Under the pieces are notes generated by a model. The model made no database searches. It saw nothing but the letters and a program-made list of their open reading frames with translations, and had not been told where the DNA came from. From Saccharopolyspora montiporae (GTDB lineage: Bacteria; Actinomycetota; Actinomycetes; Mycobacteriales; Pseudonocardiaceae), in contig NZ_JADEYC010000019.1 of the NCBI RefSeq assembly GCF_015209505.1, positions 62,001 through 126,000 of the forward strand: a DNA stretch of 64,000 nucleotides. Reading direction: 5' to 3'. The translations under genes were made by a program, and so were the position numbers. Of the stretch, positions 1 to 8,235 are shown piece by piece (position 1 is the stretch's first letter; each line of letters opens with the position of its first letter).

Positions 1-451
1 GGAACGGTCCGTCGAAGCCGAAGGCGAACTCCTGCTCCCGCGTCGAGCACACCAGCTGCGCCCCGGTTCCGCGGAACAGGTCGATCCCGCCCGCGTGGTC
101 GAAGTGCAGGTGCGATAGGACAACGTAATCGATGTCGCCGGGCCCGAGGCCGAGTTGCCTCAACCGTGAGTCCAGGTATTCCTCCTCGCCGACCGCGTCG
201 TAGGGGAAGAAGTCCTGCAGGCCGGTCGGTTCCCACCTGGTTTCCCAGTCGCGCGGGCAACTGGTGTCCCACAGCAGTTTTCCATCCGGGGTGTCCACGA
301 GTGCGCACAGCGTGGGGATTTCGGTCCACGGTGCGGGAAGGTGCCGGTCCTGCCTGCGCCGCATGGCTTTTCCCGGAGCCAGCAGCAGCCAGGTGAGATC
401 GGCGTGCATGGATCCGCAGTGCAGGATGCTGACGGTGGTCTTCTTCGCCAC
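1..451 (-). CDS. MBL-fold metallo-hydrolase, lactonase-like (3' end outside window)
   Basis: The first about 150 codons of a metallo-beta-lactamase-fold hydrolase run off the left edge. The signature SHLHFDHAGG (HxHxDH, two-metal site) is clear near codon 120. The layout of an N-terminal CGSMHAD followed by a DTSCPRDW strand and then the metal motif resembles the AttM/BlcC/AiiA N-acyl-homoserine lactonase group. The GTG start is chosen because GAGGAGG lies 5 bases upstream. The C-terminal His and Asp ligands are outside the window, so lactonase activity is family inference; another MBL hydrolase is possible. Confidence 0.8.
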   Translation of the reverse strand, partial: MAKKTTVSILHCGSMHADLTWLLLAPGKAMRRRQDRHLPAPWTEIPTLCALVDTPDGKLLWDTSCPRDWETRWEPTGLQDFFPYDAVGEEEYLDSRLRQLGLGPGDIDYVVLSHLHFDHAGGIDLFRGTGAQLVCSTREQEFAFGFDGPF

Positions 452-744
452 GAGCGCCTCCTCGTCCGGGTGCGGCCAGGGAGTCGGATGCTTCGGTCGG
501 CGGTCGCGCAGCGGTGATCGCGGTGCAGAACGATCGTGCGGCGGGCGGAACCCCGCGCGGCGCACGAACCACATTAGTGGCCGGACGAGTGAAGTCAACC
601 ACACGTGACTGCGGCATCCGGGTGCCGTCCGTGGTGGTGCGGACGCGCGCGGTTCGCCCGCTCGGGCCGCTCGGCCCGCGGGAGGCGGCGGACGCGTCGC
701 GCGGTCCCCGGGGCGGTGGGACAGTCGAACCGGGGTGGTGCGCT
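452..744. other. Divergent intergenic region
   Basis: Promoter region between the MBL hydrolase (minus) and the NmrA-like reductase (plus). The only structured element seen is a short inverted repeat CCACATTAGTGG at 569-580, which could be a regulator site but is too short to assign. No small gene is supported. Confidence 0.3.
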
Positions 745-1545
745 ATGCAGACGGTGCTGGTCACCGGGGGAACCGGTCATCTGGGCAGCGAGGTCGTGCA
801 GCTGCTCGCGCCGACTCACCGGGTGCGGGTGCTCACGCGCCGGCCCGGAACCGGCGGCGCGGGCGAGCAGGTGCGCGGCGACCTGGTCACCGGGGAGGGT
901 CTCGCCGATGCGGTCGACGGGGTGGACGCCGTCGTGCACGCGGCCACGTTCTCGCCCGCCGCGCAGCGCGGTTTCCTGCGCCCGGTGGATTTCCGGCGCA
1001 GTCCGCCGGACGTCGACGTGGACGGAACGAGTCGGCTGCTCGACGCGGCGGCCCAGGCCGGGGTGGACCACTTCGCATACGTCTCGATCGTCGGCGTGGA
1101 CCGGCCCGCACTGCCCTACCTGCAGCTCAAGCACACCGCCGAGGAACTGGTCACCATCTCGGAGGTGCCGTGGACGATCCTGCGCGCGACCCAGTTCCAC
1201 TGGCTGGTGGACCGCATGCTGGGCGCGGCCGGCCGGTTGCCGCTCCTGCCGCTGCCCGCGGCGCTGCCGGTGCAACCGGTCGACGCAGCCGATTTCGCCG
1301 CGTTTCTCGTGGAGCGGCTGCTCGAAGGCCCTGCCGGCCGCGTCGAGGATTTCGGCGGGCCCGAGCTGCTGACGCTGGGCCAGGCGCTGCAGATGTGGTG
1401 CCGCGCCAGGGAAAACCGGCCGCGGGTGCTGAAAGTCCCTGCGCCGGCTCGGATGCAGCGAGCTGCCCAGCGGATGACCGCGCCGTCCGGCAGGCGCGGG
1501 ACCACGACCTGGCAGGACTGGCTGGCCGCCCACCCGGCCGAATAG
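745..1545 (+). CDS. NAD(P)H-binding atypical SDR (NmrA-like)
   Basis: A 266-residue Rossmann-fold protein. The dinucleotide motif TGGTGHLG is at residues 7-14. The NmrA/atypical-SDR traits are VVHAATFSP after beta-4, YVSIVGVD in place of the classical serine strand, and no YxxxK triad. Members usually bind NAD(P)H for sensing or for reduction of small quinone-like substrates; the substrate is unknown here. The ATG at 745 is preferred over upstream in-frame starts because the homologous region begins immediately at MQTVLVTGG. It converges on the following reductase gene with 20 bases between stops. Confidence 0.8.
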   Translation: MQTVLVTGGTGHLGSEVVQLLAPTHRVRVLTRRPGTGGAGEQVRGDLVTGEGLADAVDGVDAVVHAATFSPAAQRGFLRPVDFRRSPPDVDVDGTSRLLDAAAQAGVDHFAYVSIVGVDRPALPYLQLKHTAEELVTISEVPWTILRATQFHWLVDRMLGAAGRLPLLPLPAALPVQPVDAADFAAFLVERLLEGPAGRVEDFGGPELLTLGQALQMWCRARENRPRVLKVPAPARMQRAAQRMTAPSGRRGTTTWQDWLAAHPAE

Positions 1546-1565
1546 CCCGGCGGGCGGCCGGTTGA

Positions 1566-2579
1566 TCAGGCGGGATCGGCGATCTTGACCAGCATCTTGC
1601 CGGTGTTCTCCCCGCGCAGCAGGCCGAGGAACGCGTCCGGGGCCGACCGCAGGCCGTCGACGACGGTCTCCCGGTAGCTGATCTTGCCGTCGCGCAGCCA
1701 GCCACCCACGTCGGCGCGGAACTGGTCCTGCACGTGCATCCGGTCGCCGACGATGAAGCCCTCCAGCCGCAGGCGCTTGCTCACCAGCATGAACATGTTC
1801 CGCGGGCCGGGTTCGGGCGTCGCGTTGTTGTACTGCGAGATCATCCCGCACTCGGCGACGCGGCCGAAGTCGTTGAGCGCGCCGATGGCGGCTTCCAGGT
1901 GCTCGCCGCCGACGTTGTCGAAGTAGACGTCGATGCCGTCGGGTGCGGCTGCGGCGAGCTGCTCGGCGACCGGGCCGTCGTGGTAGTCGAACGCGGCGTC
2001 GAATCCGATCTCCTCGGTGAGGTAGCGGACCTTCTCCGCGGAGCCGGCGCTGCCGATCACCCGCTTCGCGCCGCGCAGCTTGGCGATCTGCCCGGCCAGC
2101 GAGCCGACCGCACCGGCCGCGCCGGAGACGAACACGGTGTCGCCCTCCTGCTGCCGCGCGACGTCGACCAGCCCCGCGTAGGCGGTCATCCCGGGCATGC
2201 CGAGCACGTACAGGTAGGCGTTGAGCGGCGCGATGTCCGGGTCGACCTTGGTCGCGGAGCGGCCGTCCAGCACCGCGTAGTCCCGCCATCCGGCGGAGTG
2301 CAGCACGAAGTCACCGGCGGCGAATCCTTCCGCATCGGACTGGACGACCTGCCCGACGGCGCCGCCGTCCAACGCCGAGCCCACTTGGAAGGGGGCCACG
2401 TAGGACTTGCCGGCGTTCATCCGGCCGCGCATGTAGGGATCCACGCTCATCACGAGATTGCGCACCAGCATCTGCCCGGGGCCGGGCTCGGGCACCGGGA
2501 CCTCGGCGACGTCGAAGGTCTCCCGGGTGGGCCATCCCTGCGGGCGGGCGGCGAGGCGGATCTCCAGGCCGTTGTTCAT
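1566..2579 (-). CDS. NADP-dependent oxidoreductase, zinc-independent MDR family
   Basis: A 337-residue medium-chain reductase of the leukotriene B4 12-hydroxydehydrogenase / curcumin reductase type. Such enzymes reduce the double bond of alpha,beta-unsaturated carbonyls with NADPH. MSVDPYMRGRM lies near residues 44-54 and the nucleotide loop VSGAAGAVGS at 151-160; there are no zinc-binding cysteines. Two consecutive ATG codons follow AGGAG; the second gives normal spacing. The gene is transcribed away from a TetR-type gene with a palindrome between them, so it is probably that repressor's target. Confidence 0.85.
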   Translation of the reverse strand: MNNGLEIRLAARPQGWPTRETFDVAEVPVPEPGPGQMLVRNLVMSVDPYMRGRMNAGKSYVAPFQVGSALDGGAVGQVVQSDAEGFAAGDFVLHSAGWRDYAVLDGRSATKVDPDIAPLNAYLYVLGMPGMTAYAGLVDVARQQEGDTVFVSGAAGAVGSLAGQIAKLRGAKRVIGSAGSAEKVRYLTEEIGFDAAFDYHDGPVAEQLAAAAPDGIDVYFDNVGGEHLEAAIGALNDFGRVAECGMISQYNNATPEPGPRNMFMLVSKRLRLEGFIVGDRMHVQDQFRADVGGWLRDGKISYRETVVDGLRSAPDAFLGLLRGENTGKMLVKIADPA

Positions 2580-2623
2580 CATCACTCCTAGCGGGTCTGC
2601 GACGCGGCCCACCGTATCAATTC

Positions 2624-2638
2624 TGGCAGTTTCTGCCA
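2624..2638. promoter_or_regulatory. Candidate TetR operator
   Basis: A perfect 15-base palindrome, TGGCAGTTTCTGCCA, lies between the divergent reductase and TetR-type genes. A second, imperfect copy (ACTGAC-TTTT-GGCAGT, 2649-2664) follows at once. The position suggests autoregulation and control of the reductase. Binding is inferred from symmetry and location only. Confidence 0.6.
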
Positions 2639-2689
2639 CATGGCGGACACTGACTTTTGGCAGTCGACGCCGTGGTGCACAATGGCCCC

Positions 2690-3334
2690 ATGAGCGCCCC
2701 GACCGATCAGGACGGCTTGCGCGCCCGCAAGAAGCAGCGCACCCGCGCCGCCCTGATCGACGCCGGACTGGACCTGTTCGCCGGGTCCGGTTACGAATCG
2801 ACCACCGTCGACGAGATCGCCGCGGCCGCCGACGTCTCCCCGCGCACCTTCTTCCGCTACTTCGCCAGCAAGGAGGACCTCGCCCTGGCCAAGGGCGCGG
2901 AATTCGACGTGCTCGTGGTCGACGCGCTGGCGGGCAGGCCGGCGGCCGAACCGCCGCTGGCGGCGCTGCGCGGAGCCGTGCTGGAGATGCTGCACGCGGC
3001 CGCGGACGGCGACGGGGTGCACCGGTACCTGCTGACCCAGCACCTGATCACCAAGAACCCGGCCCTGCTGGCCGGCAACCTGCGGCGCAGCGCCGAAGTC
3101 GAGGAGCAGCTCACCGCCGAGATCGCCCGGCGGCAGGACCTGGACCCCGCCGCGGACCTCCGCCCCCGGGTGCTGGTCGGCGTCGTCTTCGCCGGCCTGC
3201 GGATCGGTCTGGAGGCGATGTGCGCCGATCCGCGCCGGGACGCCGAGCGGATGCTGGAGCTGGTGCGCGAGGCCGTCGACCTGGCCACCGCGGGCATCCC
3301 GGAGCGCTTCAGCGGCGGCCCGGGGAGCTGGTGA
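2690..3334 (+). CDS. TetR/AcrR family transcriptional regulator
   Basis: A 214-residue one-component repressor. The N-terminal helix-turn-helix spans roughly residues 20-60, with TTVDEIAAAADVSPRTFFRY at 38-57, typical of TetR. The C-terminal half is helical and ligand-specific, so no inducer can be named. The start at MSAPTDQ is chosen because the earlier in-frame ATG lies inside the operator region. There is no clear ribosome site, so the transcript may be leaderless. The stop overlaps an alternative GTG of the next gene, so co-transcription with the threonine dehydratase-like gene is likely. Confidence 0.85.
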   Translation: MSAPTDQDGLRARKKQRTRAALIDAGLDLFAGSGYESTTVDEIAAAADVSPRTFFRYFASKEDLALAKGAEFDVLVVDALAGRPAAEPPLAALRGAVLEMLHAAADGDGVHRYLLTQHLITKNPALLAGNLRRSAEVEEQLTAEIARRQDLDPAADLRPRVLVGVVFAGLRIGLEAMCADPRRDAERMLELVREAVDLATAGIPERFSGGPGSW

Positions 3335-3357
3335 TCGACGACCGCGGGAGGAACGAC

Positions 3358-4314
3358 GTGGACGCCGTGCTGCGCGCCGAGGACGTGCGGGCGGCGGCCC
3401 GGCGCCTGGACGGGACCGCCCACCGCACCCCGGTGCACACCTCGCGCGCGGTGGACGAGCTCACCGGTTCCCGGGTGTTCTTCAAATGCGAGAACCTGCA
3501 GCGCGCAGGAGCTTTCAAATTCCGCGGCGCCTACAACGCGATCGCCCGGCTCGACGCGCAGCAGCGGCGCGCGGGCGTCGTGGCGTACTCCTCCGGCAAC
3601 CACGCCCAGGCCGTGGCGCTGGCCTGCCGGCTGCTGGGTGCGACCGCGGTCGTGGTCATGCCCACCGATGCCCCCGCGGGCAAGGTCGCCGCCACCCGCG
3701 AATACGGCGCCGAGGTGGTCACCTACGACCGGCACACCCAGGACCGCACCGCGATCGGGCGGCGGCTGGCGGCCGAGCGCGGGCTGGTGCTCATCCCGCC
3801 GTTCGACCACCCGGACGTGATGGCCGGGCAGGGCACCGCGGCGCTGGAACTGCTCGCCGACGCCGGGCCGCTGGACGCGCTGGTGGTCCCGGTCGGCGGT
3901 GGCGGGCTCATCGCCGGCTGTGCCACGGCCGCCCGCTCGGTGCAGCCCGATCTGCGGATCGTGGCCGCCGAACCGCTGGCCGCCGACGACACCAGCCGGT
4001 CGCTGCGCGCGGGCAGGCGGGTGCGCATCCCCGTCCCGGACACCATCGCCGACGGACTGGCCGCACCGGAACCGGGCGAGCTGACCTTCGAGGTCAACCG
4101 GCGGCTGATCGACGAGATCCGCACCGTGCCCGAGGACGAGGTGCGCGCGGCGGTGCTGCTGGCGTTCGAACGGCTCAAGCTGGTGATCGAACCGAGCGCG
4201 GCGGTGGCGGTGGCGGCGCTGCTCGGCGGCAGGCCGCAGCCGGGCGAGCGGATCGGGGTCGTGCTCTCCGGGGGCAACATCGCCCCCGCGGACTTCGCGC
4301 GACTGACCCGGTGA
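3358..4314 (+). CDS. Threonine/serine ammonia-lyase-like PLP enzyme
   Basis: A 318-residue fold-type II PLP enzyme. GAFKFRGA carries the Schiff-base lysine (about K54), YSSGNHAQA is the substrate loop, and GGGGL the phosphate loop. The family deaminates threonine or serine to 2-oxo acids; some members are serine racemases. There is no C-terminal ACT domain, so it is the catabolic rather than the isoleucine-regulated form. The GTG at 3358 is preferred because GGGAGG lies 6 bases upstream; a GTG at 3331 overlapping the previous stop is an alternative. Confidence 0.85.
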   Translation: MDAVLRAEDVRAAARRLDGTAHRTPVHTSRAVDELTGSRVFFKCENLQRAGAFKFRGAYNAIARLDAQQRRAGVVAYSSGNHAQAVALACRLLGATAVVVMPTDAPAGKVAATREYGAEVVTYDRHTQDRTAIGRRLAAERGLVLIPPFDHPDVMAGQGTAALELLADAGPLDALVVPVGGGGLIAGCATAARSVQPDLRIVAAEPLAADDTSRSLRAGRRVRIPVPDTIADGLAAPEPGELTFEVNRRLIDEIRTVPEDEVRAAVLLAFERLKLVIEPSAAVAVAALLGGRPQPGERIGVVLSGGNIAPADFARLTR

Positions 4315-4403
4315 GCGGCACCGCGGCCCATCCGCCGTGCGCCGTGCCCGGGTTCGGGGCACAGTGAGCTCGCATCGGAACAGGTGCTCGACCGGAGGTG
4401 CTC

Positions 4404-4838
4404 ATGAGCGCGGCATCGGGCGGCAAGATCGTGGTCGGTGTGGACGGCTCGGAACCGTCCAAAGCGGCGTTGCGCTGGGCCCTCCGGCAAGCCGGGCTCA
4501 CCGGTGGCTGGGTGTCCGCGGTGATCTCCTGGGACGCGCCGCCGATCTACGGCTGGGAAGCCGCGCCCAGCCGGGACGACCTGAACACCAACGCCGCGCA
4601 CATCCTCGGCGAGGTCATCGCCGAGGTCGCCGATGACCAGGGCGGGATCACCATCGGGCGCGAGGTGGCCAACGGCCACCCGGCCAAGGCGCTGCTGAGC
4701 AGTGCCGAGGACGCCGAACTGCTGGTGCTGGGCAACCGCGGGCGCGGCGGGTTCAGCAAAGCGCTGCTGGGATCGGTTACCGCCTACATCACCCACCACG
4801 CGGCCTGCCCGGTCGTCGTGGTGCGAACCGCGGTGTGA
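4404..4838 (+). CDS. Universal stress protein (UspA family)
   Basis: A single-domain USP of 144 residues. It begins KIVVGVDGSEPSKAAL and carries the ATP-binding loop GNRGRGGFSKALLGSV followed by the final strand CPVVVVRT. This matches the Gx2Gx9G(S/T) pattern of ATP-binding members. The family acts as cytosolic stress or dormancy modulators; no partner is visible. The ATG follows GGAGG with 7-base spacing. It is followed closely by a small acetyltransferase gene in the same direction. Confidence 0.9.
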   Translation: MSAASGGKIVVGVDGSEPSKAALRWALRQAGLTGGWVSAVISWDAPPIYGWEAAPSRDDLNTNAAHILGEVIAEVADDQGGITIGREVANGHPAKALLSSAEDAELLVLGNRGRGGFSKALLGSVTAYITHHAACPVVVVRTAV

Positions 4839-4864
4839 GCGGCACCGATCCCCGAGGAGGTCAC

Positions 4865-5173
4865 GTGCCCCCGACCGAGGTCGTCGACGCCCCCGAACAG
4901 CACCGCTTCGAGGTGCGCACCGGGGACGAGGTCGCCGGATTCACCGAGTACCGGCTGCAGCGCGGGGCGATCGCCTTCATCCACACCGAGATCGACCCGC
5001 GGTTCGAAGGGCGCGGCCTCGGCAGCACCCTGGTGCGCGGTGCGTTGGACGAGGCGCGGCGCCGCGGACTGGCGGTGCTGCCGTACTGCCCGTTCGTGCG
5101 CAGCTTCATCGACGGGCACCGCGAGTACCTCGACCTCGTGCCGGAGGACAAGCACACCTACTTCCGGCTGTGA
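4865..5173 (+). CDS. Small GNAT-like N-acetyltransferase (NATD1 type)
   Basis: A 102-residue minimal GNAT fold. FEVRTGDEVAGFTEYRL is the first sheet, IHTEIDPRFEGRGLGSTLV carries the acetyl-CoA loop (RGLG), and it ends HREYLDLVPED. This is the compact YjdJ/NATD1 architecture, whose substrates are mostly unknown. The GTG start sits behind GAGGAGG. The 3' end overlaps the convergent DJ-1/PfpI gene by 16 bases. Confidence 0.8.
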   Translation: MPPTEVVDAPEQHRFEVRTGDEVAGFTEYRLQRGAIAFIHTEIDPRFEGRGLGSTLVRGALDEARRRGLAVLPYCPFVRSFIDGHREYLDLVPEDKHTYFRL

Positions 5174-5772
5174 CCGCCTGCCGGCCCTGCCGAGACGCGC
5201 TCAGCGCTGCGGGCCTGGGCCCGGTGCTCACCCTCGGCGATCTCCTCCACGAGCTTCGCGTTGAACGCCGCCAGGTCCTTCGGCGTCCTGCTGGTGACCA
5301 GCCCGCGATCGGTCACCACCTCGCGGTCCACCCACTCGGCTCCGGCGTTGACCAGGTCGGTGCGCACGCTCGGGAACGAGGTCACCGTGCGTCCGCGCAC
5401 CACGTCGGCCTCGACGAGCAGCCAGGGCGCGTGGCAGATCGCCGCGACCGGCTTGCCCTGCTCGAAGAACGCGTGCGTGAATCGCACCGCGTCGCCCACG
5501 GTGCGCAGGTAGTCGGGATTGGCCACGCCACCCGGAAGCACCAGGGCGTCGTAGGAGTCCGCGCCGGTCTCGCCCACGACCGCGTCCACCGGGAACGTGT
5601 CCGCCTTGTCCAGGTGGTGGAAGCCCTGCACCCGGCCGGACTGCGTGGACACCAGGACCGGATCGCCGCCCGCCTGCTCGACCGCCGTCCAGGGCTCGGT
5701 CAGCTCGACCTGCTCGATGCCCTCCGGCGCGACCAGGAACGCGACCGCGCGACCGGTGATATCGGCTGTCAT
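5158..5772 (-). CDS. DJ-1/PfpI family protein
   Basis: A 204-residue class I glutamine amidotransferase-like protein. The nucleophile elbow AAICHAPWLL places the cysteine at about residue 113, with the glycine motif LVLPGGVANPDYLR upstream. The sequence AEWVDREVVTDRGLVTSRTP is characteristic of the PfpI/YhbO subgroup (protein or glyoxal deglycase-like stress proteins). The start follows AGGAGG. The last about 15 residues are polar and overlap a convergent gene. Confidence 0.85.
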   Translation of the reverse strand: MTADITGRAVAFLVAPEGIEQVELTEPWTAVEQAGGDPVLVSTQSGRVQGFHHLDKADTFPVDAVVGETGADSYDALVLPGGVANPDYLRTVGDAVRFTHAFFEQGKPVAAICHAPWLLVEADVVRGRTVTSFPSVRTDLVNAGAEWVDREVVTDRGLVTSRTPKDLAAFNAKLVEEIAEGEHRAQARSAERVSAGPAGGHSRK

Positions 5773-5841
5773 GCGCACCTCCTGTGCTCTCGATCTCCGA
5801 CCGGCGGTGTTCCCCCACCCGCCGTGGCGCAAACACCCGGG

Positions 5842-6351
5842 CTACTGCCGCCCGAGGTGATCACGCTGGAAAGCACCCATCCGCAGCGCGTTGTGGTAGC
5901 GCCCGCCGGCGAAGAACTCCTCGCGCAGCTCGCCCTCGGTCCGGAAACCCGCCTTCTGGTAGATGTGGATGGCTTTCGGGTTCTCCGTGCTGACCAGCAG
6001 GTAGATCTTGTGCATGTTCAGCACGGAGAAGGCGTAATCCAGCGCCATCCGGGTCGCCCGGCCGGCGACACCGCGCCCCTCGTGGTCCGGTGCGACGATG
6101 ATCTGGAACTCCGCGTTGCGGTGGATGTAGTCGATCTCCACCAGTTCGACGAGCCCGCCGCGCTCCCCGTCCACTTCGATCACGAAGCGGCGCTCCCGGA
6201 CGTCGTGGATGTGCCGGTCGTAGATGTCCTGCAGTTCCACCAGCGCCTCGTACGGCTCTTCGAACCAGTAGGACATGATCTGCGAGTTGTTGCTCAGCCC
6301 GTGCACGAACCGCAGATCGTCGCGTTCCAGCGCGCGCAGTCGAATCGCCAT
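5842..6351 (-). CDS. speG: Spermidine N-acetyltransferase-like GNAT (SpeG type)
   Basis: A 169-residue GNAT resembling SpeG across its length. The hallmarks are [19 protein letters not shown], a [22 protein letters not shown] specificity segment, [18 protein letters not shown] (acetyl-CoA loop) and [17 protein letters not shown]. SpeG enzymes acetylate spermidine or spermine and form polyamine-responsive dodecamers. The start at MAIRLRAL matches the family N-terminus; a longer frame begins 12 codons earlier without better support. It stands alone, transcribed away from the monooxygenase-like gene. Confidence 0.8.
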   Translation of the reverse strand: MAIRLRALERDDLRFVHGLSNNSQIMSYWFEEPYEALVELQDIYDRHIHDVRERRFVIEVDGERGGLVELVEIDYIHRNAEFQIIVAPDHEGRGVAGRATRMALDYAFSVLNMHKIYLLVSTENPKAIHIYQKAGFRTEGELREEFFAGGRYHNALRMGAFQRDHLGRQ

Positions 6352-6528
6352 CCCGGCAGCATCGACGACCCGTGCGGCCGGGCGCAACGCAGAACGCCGC
6401 GCTCCGCGGCGACCACCGCGCGATCGGGACGGTCGGATCCACTGTGGATCGACCCGGCGGTCCTCGGTGGACCGACGGAGCGGCGGGGTGCGTTACCGTG
6501 GGCCCGACCCCGACGGATCGAGGAACCC

Positions 6529-6861
6529 ATGATCTTCATTACCGCAAAGTTCTCCGTGGTGCCCGAGCACGCCGACCGGTGGCCGGAGATCGCCGCGGAC
6601 TTCACTCGGGCCACGCGCGCCGAGCCCGGCTGCCTGTGGTTCGACTGGTCGCGCAGCGTCGAAGACCCGACCGAGTACGTGCTCGTCGAAGCCTTCCGGG
6701 ACGGGGAGGCGGGCGCGGCCCACGTGCAGTCCGACCACTTCAAGGCCGCCCAGGACGCGCTGCCGCCGTACCTGGTGCGCACGCCCCGGGTGGTCAACAC
6801 GACGGTGGACCAGGACGACTGGTCGCTGCTGGGCGAGATGGCAGTCCCCGGCTCGGACTGA
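6529..6861 (+). CDS. Antibiotic biosynthesis monooxygenase (ABM) domain protein
   Basis: A 110-residue ferredoxin-like alpha-beta barrel. It begins IFITAKFSVVPEHADRW and contains TRAEPGCLWFDWSRS and QSDHFKAAQDALPPYLVRTP, the standard ABM strand-helix order. Members act as cofactor-free oxygenases or as small-molecule binding dimers (YgiN/QmoB type). The assignment is to the fold; no substrate is implied by the neighbours. Confidence 0.85.
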   Translation: MIFITAKFSVVPEHADRWPEIAADFTRATRAEPGCLWFDWSRSVEDPTEYVLVEAFRDGEAGAAHVQSDHFKAAQDALPPYLVRTPRVVNTTVDQDDWSLLGEMAVPGSD

Positions 6862-7039
6862 CTCCGCCTCGTTCCGCGCCGGGCCCGACCAGCGCACTCG
6901 CCGGACATCGAGATGCCGGACATTCCGGCGTGTTTCGGACATAGGCGCGCGATTTTCGGGTCACGGCGCGGGTTGGCGGATCCCCGAGGGAACGCAGCGG
7001 GTAGGATCCGGCGGGTATCCGCGCTTCACGGAGGTTCAC

Positions 7040-7303
7040 ATGCCTGGTACCTGGGAAATCCTCATCGTGGTGCTGGTTCTGGTCGCCGTGTTCGGCGCCT
7101 CCAAGCTCCCGAAGATGGCCCGCTCCCTCGGTCAGTCCGCCCGGGTCCTCAAGGCCGAGGCCCGCGGGCTCAGCCAGGACGAGGAGCGCGCGAAGAGCGA
7201 ACGGTCCGAAAGCGCCGACGCGCTGCCCGCGGGCGGCGGCTCCGCGACCGACCGCTCCGGCGCGGCCGCGGAGGACGAGACGCGGGACAAGCAGCAGAAC
7301 TGA
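7040..7303 (+). CDS. tatA: Sec-independent protein translocase subunit TatA
   Basis: An 87-residue TatA/E protein. A short N-terminal membrane helix (WEILIVVLVLVAVF) is followed by the FGASKLPKMARSLGQS hinge and amphipathic helix and then a charged, disordered tail. It forms the oligomeric pore of the twin-arginine pathway for folded proteins. It is a solitary copy without tatB or tatC nearby, as is common in actinomycetes. The ATG follows GGAGG. Confidence 0.92.
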   Translation: MPGTWEILIVVLVLVAVFGASKLPKMARSLGQSARVLKAEARGLSQDEERAKSERSESADALPAGGGSATDRSGAAAEDETRDKQQN

Positions 7304-7313
7304 CGCCCCCGCC

Positions 7314-8063
7314 TCAGCCGGAGGCGCCCGCCAGCCAGGTCGGCACGTCCGGCGGCAGGATCTCCGCGTCATCCCCGGCCAGCAGCGCACCCTCGCCGAG
7401 CGCGACGGGGTCGGCGGGCACGCTCCGCACCGGGCGCGGATCGCCGGTACGGGCCAGCACGCGCTCGGTGAGCTCAGGCAGCCGCAGCACCTCCGGACCG
7501 GCGATGCGCCGGGTCGCGGTGTCCGGATCGCCGACCGCGGCGTCGGCGAGGGTTCCGGCGACGCTGTCGGCGGCCACCGGCTGGACGAGCCAGTCCTGCA
7601 CCGCGACCTCGTCCGCGCCGAACGACACGGCGAACGGGTTGGTCGCGAACTCGTGCCACTGCGTGGTCTTCACCAGCGTCACCGGCACCGGGCTGTCCGC
7701 CAGCTCCGCCTCCTGATCCCGTTTGCCCGCGTAGTACTCGAACCCGGCAAGCCGCGGATCGTGGATGCCGAGGATCGACAGGAACACCAGGTGCCCCACG
7801 TTCTGGTCGGCGCACGCGCGCACCACGTTGCGGGTGGCCGCGGCCAGCGCCTCGCGCATCCCCGACCCACCGTCGGACGGCAGCGGCTGCGACGCGTCGA
7901 TCACCGCATCCGCCTCAGCCAGCGCCTCGTGCAGCCCCGCACCGGTCAGCAGATCCACACCGGACGCGCGGGACAACCCGGTCGCCGCGATCCCGCGTCC
8001 ACGCAGCTGCGCCAACGTCCGGGCCCCGGCGGTTCCGGTAGCTCCGAGGACCGCCACCTGCAC
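7314..8063 (-). CDS. NAD(P)-binding NmrA-like protein
   Basis: A 249-residue atypical SDR. VQVAVLGATGTAGART gives the glycine-rich loop at residues 6-13, and VVRACADQNVGHLVFLSILGI is the central strand. It resembles nucleoside-diphosphate-sugar-epimerase-like NmrA proteins and, in layout, the reductase at 745-1545. Several in-frame GTG codons lie close together; the one giving MQVAVLG is preferred because homologues start there and GGAAAGG is upstream. It converges on tatA. Confidence 0.75.
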   Translation of the reverse strand: MQVAVLGATGTAGARTLAQLRGRGIAATGLSRASGVDLLTGAGLHEALAEADAVIDASQPLPSDGGSGMREALAAATRNVVRACADQNVGHLVFLSILGIHDPRLAGFEYYAGKRDQEAELADSPVPVTLVKTTQWHEFATNPFAVSFGADEVAVQDWLVQPVAADSVAGTLADAAVGDPDTATRRIAGPEVLRLPELTERVLARTGDPRPVRSVPADPVALGEGALLAGDDAEILPPDVPTWLAGASG

Positions 8064-8235
8064 GATCGCCACCACCCTTTCCACGTTTCCATCGGCACGT
8101 TCCCAGTACTCGCACGCTAGCACCGCCCGCCGAGGCGGCCTGGACCACACTCGACCGCGGTGTCCAGGCGGGAGTAGAACGAGAGGAGGCGGCAGCAGCG
8201 CCGCCGGGGAGACGCAGAGGAGAACACGCCCACCG

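Noticed and set aside
595..2289. 564-codon minus-strand frame opposite the NmrA-like gene
   Set aside because: Arg/Gly-rich shadow of two real genes; no family features.
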